Part shown: piece after piece, positions 1 through 6,200 of the stretch
Position numbering within the stretch: position 1 is the stretch's first letter
Layout of the letters: each line of letters begins with the position of its first letter
Source of the DNA: Ferruginibacter sp.
GTDB lineage: Bacteria > Bacteroidota > Bacteroidia > Chitinophagales > Chitinophagaceae
Assembly: GCA_018057635.1 (NCBI GenBank)
Contig: JAGPDJ010000129.1
Coordinates: forward strand, 1-6,854
Reading direction: 5' to 3'
Length of the DNA stretch: 6,854 nucleotides
Program-made: the position numbers and the translations under genes
The notes under the pieces: generated by a model
Seen by the model: only the letters and a program-made list of their open reading frames with translations
What the model was told of the DNA's origin: nothing
Databases searched by the model: none

Positions 1-36
1 AGACAGGATATTCCGTTAATAAATGCTATTTAATTT

Positions 37-2469
37 ATGAGTGAAGATCAATTGTTTGAGGAGAAGCCTTCGACCAATATACTGGCGCAGATTGTACACA
101 GGTACCTTCCGTTTTGGCCGGTATTTGTTGTTTTTACGATCATTTCAATGTCAATTGCATTTGTTTATCTCAGGGCACAGACACGCATCTATGTGGCATC
201 ATCAAAAGTTTTATTAAAAGATCCTCAAAAGGGTGGAGGTGACAGTAAAGTGCTTGATGCATTGAACATTTTTAGTGAAAAGAAAATTGTTGAAAATGAA
301 ATAATCGTTCTCAAATCAACAACCATCATGCAGGATGTGGTGAAGGAGCTTGACCTGTATACTACAGTTTATAATAAAGGCAATGTGCAAACGGAAGAAT
401 TATATGGAGACAATTCCCCTATGTTATTTGTGGCGCAGAATAAGGACAGTATTAAGGGTGGAGGAAAATTTACTTTCGATATAAACTGGAAGAACAACAC
501 GGTAGAAATTGCTGGCCAGTCAATACCCTTCAACGGGATGCTGAATTTAAACAATACCATATACCATGTAAAGATAAATCCCAATTACCAGAGCTATATA
601 ACCGGGAAGCATTTCTTTGTTGTTTTCAATACGGTGCCTGCGGCTGCTTCAACTATCATCAGCCGTCTTAAAGCAACGCCACTTTCCTATAATTCAACCG
701 TAATTGATGTGGGTATTGAAACACCTGTTCCCGAAAAGGGAATCAGGATACTGAATAAGTTGTTTGAAATGTACAATATAGCCGGGATAGAAGATAAGAA
801 CCAGATCGCAACCAAAACTTTGAAATTTATTGACGACCGGTTAAATACAGTTACACGCCAGCTGGACAGTGTTGAAAATAATATACAGTTATACAAATCA
901 CGCGAGTCGGTAACCGATCTTGGAACACAAGCTAACCTGTATTTTGTTAATGTAAAGGAACTGGATAAAAGAAAAAGCGAACTGGAACTTCAGTTAGAAG
1001 GACTAAATGATATTGAAAGTTATGTGAACAGGAAGGGAACCAAGCCGGGAACTGTTCCTTCATTACTGCTTGTAAACGATCCTATACTGGCTACATTGCT
1101 TAATAAATTATATGAGGCAGAGTTTGAAATGGATAAGGTTAAAACATCCGTTGGGGAAAAAAGTGAAACAGTAGTACTTGCCGAAGATAAGGTTGGCCGT
1201 ATTAAGAAAGACATCAGGGAAAATATTGTTAACATCCGCGGAAATTTTGTAAATGAAAAAACTGCCATCAATAACAGCATAGCACTGAATAACAACCTGC
1301 TCAGCCAGGTTCCGCAAAAGGAAAGGGGATTACTGGAGATCAGCAGGCAGCAGGAGATAAAAAATAACATTTATACGTACCTGTTACAAAAGAGGGAAGA
1401 AACGGCTTTGTCATCAGCCTCAACCTCTGCCGACCTTAGGGTGCTGGAAGCCGGTTCTTTTTCAGGCCCAATCCGCCCCATTCCAAAAAATTATTACCTG
1501 ATGGGTTTTTTGATAGGACTCTTTGCATTCCTTTTGTATGTACAGGTACAGGAACAATTCAATAACAAGATATTATTCCGCAGCCAGGTGGAAGACAAAA
1601 CCAAAGTGCCTGTATTAGCCGAAATTTTACAGGCTAATAACAAGAACCCGATTGCTATCAGTGAAGGTAAAAGAACAGTTATAGCTGAGCAATTCCGTGC
1701 GTTACGTACCAACCTTGGCTTTATGGGTATGGATGATAAACACAACTCATTGCTGGTTACATCCAGTATTTCGGGAGAAGGGAAAAGTTTTATTGCCACT
1801 AACCTTGCGATGAGTTTAACGCTAACCGGTAAAAAAGTAGCCCTGCTTGAAATGGATCTTCGCAAACCTAAACTGAGCAAGGAATTGGGGATCAAACGCG
1901 ATCCGGGTATATCAAGTTACCTCGTAGGAAAAGCCACGCTTGATGACATTACAAAACCAACAGCTTATCCTAATTTGTCACTGGTAACAGCCGGCCCAAT
2001 TCCGCCAAATCCTACAGAACTTATACAACTTCCTGCTTTCAGTGAAATGATCGAAGAACTGAAGAAAAGGTTTGATTATATTATTATAGATTCAGCACCC
2101 ATAGGGCCGGTTACAGATGCTCAATTACTGAGCAGTTATGCTTTCATCACACTATTTGTAGTGAGGCATGCAGTAACACCTACATTTTTCCTCAGGCTGA
2201 TTGAAAGCCTGAAACGGGAAAAGAAATTTGAAAACATGTGTGTGGTTTTTAACGGCATCAAACCAAGAGGTGTTTCATTGTTCAATTATGGTTTTGGAGG
2301 TTATGGTAACGGTTACGGATATGGGTACGGTTACGGCTATGGATACGGGTATGGCTATGGAAGCGACGGCAACAGTTATTACCATGCCGAAGGTGCCCAT
2401 CCGGGTTTTAAAAACCTCTTTGGCTTCATAACATATTTTAAAAAGCTGTTTAAAAAGAAGCGGAAGTAA
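37..2469 (+). CDS. wzc: Wzc-like polysaccharide co-polymerase / BY-kinase with Tyr-Gly-rich tail
   Basis: This 810-residue inner-membrane protein is complete and has the standard PCP-2a architecture. A Wzz domain starts near residue 10, with TM1 at about 26-45. A long helical periplasmic part (about 260-460) leads to a Pro-rich motif (P478, P481, P483) and TM2 at about 486-504. The cytoplasmic BY-kinase follows. Visible motifs are the oligomerisation motif EX2RX2R (E551, R554, R557), Walker A ending GEGKS (K583), Walker A' LLEMDLRKP (E605, D607, R609) and Walker B YIIIDSAP (D685). The tail has 12 tyrosines between 751 and 782, eight of them in a perfect YG run (760-775), and ends in a basic FKKLFKKKRK. 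In this family trans-autophosphorylation of the Tyr cluster controls oligomer state and polymer assembly or export. E605 replaces the usual first Asp of Walker A'. The ATG at 37 begins before the Wzz domain, and the upstream 36 bases have no clear Shine-Dalgarno. The family call is secure; the polymer is unknown. Confidence 0.95.
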   Translation: MSEDQLFEEKPSTNILAQIVHRYLPFWPVFVVFTIISMSIAFVYLRAQTRIYVASSKVLLKDPQKGGGDSKVLDALNIFSEKKIVENEIIVLKSTTIMQDVVKELDLYTTVYNKGNVQTEELYGDNSPMLFVAQNKDSIKGGGKFTFDINWKNNTVEIAGQSIPFNGMLNLNNTIYHVKINPNYQSYITGKHFFVVFNTVPAAASTIISRLKATPLSYNSTVIDVGIETPVPEKGIRILNKLFEMYNIAGIEDKNQIATKTLKFIDDRLNTVTRQLDSVENNIQLYKSRESVTDLGTQANLYFVNVKELDKRKSELELQLEGLNDIESYVNRKGTKPGTVPSLLLVNDPILATLLNKLYEAEFEMDKVKTSVGEKSETVVLAEDKVGRIKKDIRENIVNIRGNFVNEKTAINNSIALNNNLLSQVPQKERGLLEISRQQEIKNNIYTYLLQKREETALSSASTSADLRVLEAGSFSGPIRPIPKNYYLMGFLIGLFAFLLYVQVQEQFNNKILFRSQVEDKTKVPVLAEILQANNKNPIAISEGKRTVIAEQFRALRTNLGFMGMDDKHNSLLVTSSISGEGKSFIATNLAMSLTLTGKKVALLEMDLRKPKLSKELGIKRDPGISSYLVGKATLDDITKPTAYPNLSLVTAGPIPPNPTELIQLPAFSEMIEELKKRFDYIIIDSAPIGPVTDAQLLSSYAFITLFVVRHAVTPTFFLRLIESLKREKKFENMCVVFNGIKPRGVSLFNYGFGGYGNGYGYGYGYGYGYGYGYGSDGNSYYHAEGAHPGFKNLFGFITYFKKLFKKKRK
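2314..2361 (+). repeat. Hexanucleotide-period coding repeat for (Tyr-Gly)8 in the Wzc tail
   Basis: Eight tandem 6-nt units of the form TAY-GGN encode residues 760-775 of the Wzc-like kinase. The DNA copies are not identical: both Tyr codons and all four Gly codons occur (GGA, GGG, GGT, GGC, GGA, GGG, GGC, GGA). Only the protein repeat is perfect. BY-kinases normally carry a C-terminal Tyr cluster that is the autophosphorylation site, so the repeat probably is that cluster. The synonymous variety suggests an old tract held by selection on the protein rather than a recent slippage expansion. Confidence 0.9.
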
Positions 2470-2557
2470 GAAAAAAAATTAAAGTACCATTCAGGGATAA
2501 CTCACAGCATCTTTGTTGTTAAGCCCTAAAATGGCAATATAAAAACAAAATAAAAAA

Positions 2558-2591
2558 CTCTTCAGTTCCGGGAAAACCTGTGACTGAGGAG
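2558..2591 (+). promoter_or_regulatory. Candidate leader RNA hairpin upstream of the NusG-like gene
   Basis: Left arm 2558-2572 (CTCTTCAGTTCCGGG) pairs with right arm 2577-2591 (CCTGTGACTGAGGAG) around an AAAA loop. Of 15 positions, 11 are Watson-Crick, three are G-U as + strand RNA, and one (2568/2581) is a C/U mismatch. The G-U pairs would be A-C mismatches in the opposite transcript, so the fold favours + strand RNA. It ends 20 nt before the antiterminator's ATG. No U tract follows it on the + strand, so it is not a standard terminator for the operon. On the minus strand a T-rich stretch (complement of 2541-2557) would follow, so a minus-strand terminator cannot be excluded. It could be a pause, antitermination or translational control element; the function is inferred only. 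Confidence 0.5.
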
Positions 2592-2599
2592 CAGCGAAG

Positions 2600-2609
2600 C
2601 TTTGCAAAG
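2600..2609. promoter_or_regulatory. Perfect 10-bp palindrome just before the NusG-like start
   Basis: CTTTGCAAAG is a perfect palindrome ending 2 nt before the ATG at 2612. As RNA it cannot fold into a stable hairpin on its own because there is no loop. As DNA it could be a small operator half-site pair. It is short enough to be a chance occurrence and is listed mainly because it sits between the leader hairpin and the start codon. Confidence 0.15.
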
Positions 2610-2611
2610 TA

Positions 2612-3109
2612 ATGAACGAAGAAAGTAAATGGTACGTTGTTTATACCCGGCCAAGATGGGAAAAAAAGGTTTCCGGAAATCTCATGGCAAGGGGTATAGA
2701 ATACTATTGCCCGCTCAATAAAGTGATGAAACAATGGAGCGACCGGAGAAAAATTGTACTGGAGCCCCTTTTTAAAGGGTATGTATTCATTAAAATTCCG
2801 GATGCACAGAAATGGGAAGTGAAGAGTATTGAGGGGGTGCTTAATTATGTATACTGGCTTGGCAAACCAGCCATCGTTAAAGAACAGGAAATAGACACCA
2901 TACGTAAATTTCTCCAGGAGTTCCGAGACATTGAAGTGGTGGAGAAACAGCTAGCTGTAAATTCAAAAGTATTGATCAAGCAAGGGGTGCTTATGAATTT
3001 TCACGGAATAATCATTGAAGTAGCCGGTAACAAGGCTAAGGTGAATATAGAAAGTATGGGTATACAACTCAGTGCGGTTTTTGATAAAAAGAACCTCGAA
3101 CCTGCTTAA
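2612..3109 (+). CDS. NusG-family transcription antiterminator (UpxY/RfaH-like)
   Basis: This 165-residue protein has an N-terminal NGN domain (about 6-103) starting WYVVYTRPRWEKKV and containing PLFKGYVFIKI (52-62), close to the family's PLFPGYVFV core motif. A C-terminal KOW-type segment follows at about 115-165 (VLIKQGVLMNFHGIIIEVAG). The family binds RNA polymerase and suppresses pausing and termination. Specialised paralogues encoded in polysaccharide loci (UpxY of Bacteroides, RfaH of enterobacteria) act on long EPS/CPS/LPS operons. Its place inside this locus and its short length argue for such a paralogue over housekeeping nusG, which normally sits near secE and ribosomal protein genes. 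It is unusual in following wzc rather than heading the operon. The 142-bp gap before it contains a strong hairpin and could hold its own control region. The ATG at 2612 fits the start of the NGN domain; there is no well-spaced Shine-Dalgarno, as is common in Bacteroidota. Confidence 0.9.
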   Translation: MNEESKWYVVYTRPRWEKKVSGNLMARGIEYYCPLNKVMKQWSDRRKIVLEPLFKGYVFIKIPDAQKWEVKSIEGVLNYVYWLGKPAIVKEQEIDTIRKFLQEFRDIEVVEKQLAVNSKVLIKQGVLMNFHGIIIEVAGNKAKVNIESMGIQLSAVFDKKNLEPA

Positions 3110-3149
3110 GTATTTAATATAACCATTTAGAAAAACAGTATTTCAATAA

Positions 3150-3168
3150 CCCGGATAATCTTACCGGG
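3150..3168 (+). promoter_or_regulatory. Small GC-rich hairpin immediately before the asnB-like start
   Basis: CCCGG (3150-3154) and CCGGG (3164-3168) form a perfect 5-bp GC-rich stem with a 9-nt AT-rich loop in an otherwise AT-rich 66-bp spacer. The stem ends 7 nt before the ATG, inside the expected ribosome footprint, so it could modulate initiation of the amidotransferase. No U tract follows, so it is not a terminator. A 5-bp stem can arise by chance. Confidence 0.25.
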
Positions 3169-3175
3169 ATCATTT

Positions 3176-4969
3176 ATGTGCAGGATCGCAGGGATGTTTA
3201 ATAATACAATACCTACAGGTGAAATACAGGGAATGGTTTCTCGCATGTGCGATTTACTAAAACATGGCGGCCCTGATGATGAAGGAATTTATTCGTCTGA
3301 AGATGGCAAACTGGTTTTGGGCAACCGCAGGCTGGCATTACTCGACCTTTCTGCAGCTGGCCACCAGCCCATGCAGTATGAAGGCCGGTACCATATCACA
3401 TATAACGGCGAAGTGTATAATTTTAAAGAACTCCGCGAATCATTGAAGAACCTGGGCCACCGTTTTGAAACAAATACCGACACAGAAGTAGTAATAGCTG
3501 CCTACAGCCGCTGGGGTACGCAGAGTTTCTCTATGTTAAAAGGAATGTTTGCCCTTGCTATCTGGGATAGTATAGAAAAGGAACTCATACTGGCAAGGGA
3601 TGCTGCCGGTATGAAACCGCTTTACTATACAAGGGAAGAGAATGCCATTTCATTTGCATCAGAAATAAGGGCATTAAAGATTTTGCCAGGCATCAATGTT
3701 TCAAATGAAAACTGGCGTGTTTACCTGATGGCTTATGGGCATGTACCCGAGCCCATCACCACACTCAGTAATGTATATCCATTACCAAAAGGCTGTTTTC
3801 TAAAGTATAACACAACAACTTTAGGGTTTACCATACAGCAGTTTAAACATTATAGTTTCAGCAGTGCCGTTATTGATGAAACCGCTGCTGTTTCCGGTAT
3901 TAGAAAGCAACTAAGCATTGCCGTTAACCGCCACATGTTTGCAGATGCACCGATTGGTATATTCTTAAGCGGTGGAGTAGATTCGGGTATTTTATCATTA
4001 TTGGCTGCAAAAAATGATCCCCGGAAGTTAAACAGCCTGTCAATTTATTTTGAAGAAGAAGCTTATTCTGAAAAAAAATACCAGGACATCCTGATCAATA
4101 AAATTGGTTGCAGTAACCGCCAGTTTTTACTGGAAGAATCTGAATTTCACGAAAGCTTCACCGGAATACTGGATGCAATGGATATGCCCTGCTGTGATGG
4201 TATTAACACCTGGTTCATCAGTAAGTATGCCAGGCAACAGGGGCTTAAAGCAGTATTGTCTGGAATAGGAGGGGATGAACTTTTTGGAGGCTACCCTTCT
4301 TTTAACCGGATGGGAATGTCGGATTTCCTGCACAGGTTACCATCATTCCTCATCAATATTGGAAAGAAAAGTAATGCCAAAGAACTTAACCGGCTTTCAT
4401 ACCTTAATATGGATGGTATAAAAGGAATTTACCTGTTTCTAAGGGGGCACTTTACACCGCTTGAGATTGCAAAACAACTGGATGCTTCTGAAAATGAAAT
4501 ATGGGATATACTGAATAATGTACCGGTTTTCCCGGGCCTTCCTAACCTGGTACTGAAAGACCAGGCAAGCTGGATGGAATTGAATATTTATATGCAGAAC
4601 CAGTTGCTGCGGGATGCAGATGTAATGGGAATGGCAAATAGTGTAGAGATCAGGGTGCCTTTTCTCGACGATGACTTTATTAAATTAGTACTATCAATTA
4701 ATCCCACATTGAAATACCGGGGCAATGGGCCAAAACCATTGCTTGTAAATGCATACAGAGATGATCTGCCTGAGGCGATCTGGAAAAGGCCCAAGATGGG
4801 ATTTAGTTTTCCGTTTACCGACTGGCTTTCCAATAGCAGTTATGTTAAAGACCTGATGCAAAGTGGTTCAGCCAATACCAGGCACAATTACCATCGTTTC
4901 ATAAACAGAGAGTTACATTGGTCGCACCTGATGGCACTGATACATTTGAACAACAAAAAGAATGCGTAA
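3176..4969 (+). CDS. asnB: Glutamine-hydrolysing asparagine-synthase-family amidotransferase (AsnB-like)
   Basis: This 597-residue protein is full length for the AsnB family. The N-terminal class II glutaminase domain begins MCRIAGMF, leaving Cys2 as the N-terminal nucleophile after Met removal; this fixes the start at 3176. Other glutaminase motifs are R51 (in NRRLALLDLS), NGEVYNF (77-83) and TDTEV (D102). The C-terminal ATP-pyrophosphatase domain has the PP-loop SGGVDS (265-270), GIGGDELFGGY (363-373), SVEIRVPFLD (489-498) and RPKMGFSFP (538-546). All expected catalytic elements appear present. The family activates a carboxylate with ATP and transfers ammonia from glutamine. In polysaccharide loci such paralogues are often thought to amidate uronic acids or other carboxylated sugars instead of making free asparagine. 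That role here is inferred from context. The last 8 nt overlap the next gene (ATGCGTAA), suggesting translational coupling to the glycosyltransferase. Confidence 0.93.
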   Translation: MCRIAGMFNNTIPTGEIQGMVSRMCDLLKHGGPDDEGIYSSEDGKLVLGNRRLALLDLSAAGHQPMQYEGRYHITYNGEVYNFKELRESLKNLGHRFETNTDTEVVIAAYSRWGTQSFSMLKGMFALAIWDSIEKELILARDAAGMKPLYYTREENAISFASEIRALKILPGINVSNENWRVYLMAYGHVPEPITTLSNVYPLPKGCFLKYNTTTLGFTIQQFKHYSFSSAVIDETAAVSGIRKQLSIAVNRHMFADAPIGIFLSGGVDSGILSLLAAKNDPRKLNSLSIYFEEEAYSEKKYQDILINKIGCSNRQFLLEESEFHESFTGILDAMDMPCCDGINTWFISKYARQQGLKAVLSGIGGDELFGGYPSFNRMGMSDFLHRLPSFLINIGKKSNAKELNRLSYLNMDGIKGIYLFLRGHFTPLEIAKQLDASENEIWDILNNVPVFPGLPNLVLKDQASWMELNIYMQNQLLRDADVMGMANSVEIRVPFLDDDFIKLVLSINPTLKYRGNGPKPLLVNAYRDDLPEAIWKRPKMGFSFPFTDWLSNSSYVKDLMQSGSANTRHNYHRFINRELHWSHLMALIHLNNKKNA

Positions 4970-6086
4970 CGAAGTACTTTTTCTTACCCTGAAGGTTTTT
5001 TCTTCCACAGGTGGTATAGAAAAAGTATGCCGCATAGTTGGTAAGGCTATGTATGAAAGCTGTATACGGTATAATAAAAGGATGCAGGTTTACAGCATGC
5101 ACGACAGGCAGGATGCGGCTGCAGACAACCAGTATTTTCCTACAGAAATATTCACAGGTTTCAACGTATTCAAGATCAGGTTCATGCGGAAAGCTGTTTT
5201 ACAGGGCCGGAAAAGCAACCTGGTGATCCTGAGCCATATAAACCTGCTGGTTGCAGGCTGGCTGATAAAAAAACTGCGTCCATCCGTTAAAGTTATATTG
5301 TTTGCACATGGCATTGAAGTATGGGGCCCGGTTAACAGTTTTAAAAGAAAGATGCTTCAATGCTGCGATGAGATTATTTCAGTAAGCGAATATACACGCC
5401 GGAAAATTATTGAAGTACACGGGGTTGACCAGGGAAAGTGTACAGTGATGAACAATTGCCTTGATCCATTCCTTCCCCTGCCAAAGAATGCAGTTGCAGG
5501 GACAAGGTTAAGGGAAAAATATAATTTTCAGCCGCAAGACAGGATATTGTTTACACTTAGCCGCCTGTCTGCCAAAGAAAGGTATAAGGGGTACGACAAA
5601 GTGATGGAAGCCATGGTGCAGATAAAGGCAGATAACATAAAATACCTGATTGCCGGCAACTATGATAAAGAAGAAAAAGATTTTATTGATGGCCTGGTAA
5701 ATAAACTGGGGTTGCAGGGCAGGGTAATCCTTGCCGGGTTTATTCCGGATGAAGAAGTGGCGGCACATTTTGTGATGTCTGATTGTTATGTAATGCCCAG
5801 CATCAAAGAAGGATTTGGTATTGTATTCATTGAAGCCATGTATTACAATTTACCGGTTATAGCTGGTAATGCAGATGGTTCGGTAGATGCATTACAGAAT
5901 GGTGAGTTGGGTATCCTGGTAAATCCCGGAAGTATAGATGAAATAAGGGATGCTATTGAAAAGCTGTTAACCAACCGCCATCAATATGAACCAGATAATA
6001 AATTGCTTCAGCAACATTTCAGTTACGACAGCTATAAAATAAAAATTAATGAAATGTTCAGGAGGACGCTTGGGTGGGGGAGTTAG
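4962..6086 (+). CDS. GT4-type (GT-B fold) glycosyltransferase
   Basis: This 374-residue protein has the two-Rossmann GT-B layout. The N-terminal acceptor domain starts with a beta strand (EVLFLTL) and a Gly-rich STGGIEKV (15-22), and includes FAHGIEVWG (114-122) and ISVSEYTRRKI (139-149). The C-terminal donor domain (about 190 onward) has LFTLSRLSAKERYKGYD (196-212), AGF-IPDEEV (258-266) and the retaining-GT signature EX7E, E283 to E291 in EGFGIVFIE. These fit the glycosyltransferase family 4/group 1 profile, which transfers a sugar from a nucleotide donor to the growing lipid-linked glycan at the cytoplasmic face. No TM segment is evident, so it is probably peripheral. Donor and acceptor cannot be read from the sequence. 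It starts inside the asnB-like stop region with an 8-nt overlap. Its C-terminus (GWGS) and stop codon run into the repeat element downstream, so the last residues may not be conserved. Confidence 0.92.
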   Translation: MRNEVLFLTLKVFSSTGGIEKVCRIVGKAMYESCIRYNKRMQVYSMHDRQDAAADNQYFPTEIFTGFNVFKIRFMRKAVLQGRKSNLVILSHINLLVAGWLIKKLRPSVKVILFAHGIEVWGPVNSFKRKMLQCCDEIISVSEYTRRKIIEVHGVDQGKCTVMNNCLDPFLPLPKNAVAGTRLREKYNFQPQDRILFTLSRLSAKERYKGYDKVMEAMVQIKADNIKYLIAGNYDKEEKDFIDGLVNKLGLQGRVILAGFIPDEEVAAHFVMSDCYVMPSIKEGFGIVFIEAMYYNLPVIAGNADGSVDALQNGELGILVNPGSIDEIRDAIEKLLTNRHQYEPDNKLLQQHFSYDSYKIKINEMFRRTLGWGS

Positions 6087-6170
6087 TTAATAGTTTAAAG
6101 TTTAGAGTTTATAGTTTGAGAGCCACTAAACTTCCTAAACCCTCTAAACCTTCTAAACTCTCTTAACCTG
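6081..6170. repeat. Imperfect inverted repeat built from 7-nt (AGTTTAN) and 9-nt (CTAAACNNN) units
   Basis: The left arm has four 7-nt units at 6092-6119 (AGTTTAA, AGTTTAG, AGTTTAT, AGTTTGA), preceded by a degenerate AGTTAAT (6085-6091) and AGTT (6081-6084). The right arm has CTAAAC at 6126, 6135, 6144 and 6153, an exact 9-nt period, then a degenerate CTTAACCTG. The arm cores are complementary; for example AGAGTTT at 6104-6110 matches AAACTCT at 6155-6161. The different unit lengths mean the arms can only pair with bulges. It lies between the glycosyltransferase and the exporter permease and overlaps the former's stop codon. It resembles, from memory, TTTAGAG-type intergenic repeats in Bacteroidota genomes. 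No U tract follows on the + strand (an A tract does), so a normal intrinsic terminator is unlikely. Confidence 0.75.
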
Positions 6171-6200
6171 CTCAAAAAAAATACCGTTCACAAAAAAACA

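Noticed and set aside
1..33. Possible 3' tail of an upstream gene, frame 1 reading RQDIPLINAI then TAA at 31-33
   Set aside because: A Wza-like gene would be expected upstream, but ten residues are too few to recognise a family, and frame 2 also closes early (DRIFR, stop at 17-19). The correct frame cannot be chosen from this window.
1494..1895. Minus-strand open frame of 133 codons, and a similar 116-codon frame at 1020-1370
   Set aside because: Both are antisense to conserved parts of the Wzc-like gene and read as low-complexity hydrophobic or Ser/Leu-rich sequence without motifs.
2228..2431. Second + strand frame over the YG repeat giving a Met/Thr/Ala-rich peptide
   Set aside because: It is the shifted reading of the TAY-GGN repeat; its composition follows directly from the repeat and there is no independent start signal.
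2508..2515. CATCTTTG, one mismatch from the Bacteroidota -7 promoter box TAnnTTTG, before the NusG-like gene
   Set aside because: No matching -33 TTTG lies about 19-20 bp upstream, and a single loose box is expected by chance in AT-rich DNA.
5537..5548. 12-nt direct match AGACAGGATATT to positions 1-12
   Set aside because: Roughly one chance 12-mer match is expected within a window of this size, and the copies lie in unrelated contexts with no extension.
6087..6170. CRISPR array or rho-independent terminator reading of the intergenic repeat
   Set aside because: Units of 7-9 nt without spacers cannot be a CRISPR array, and the + strand lacks a U tract after an uninterrupted stem.
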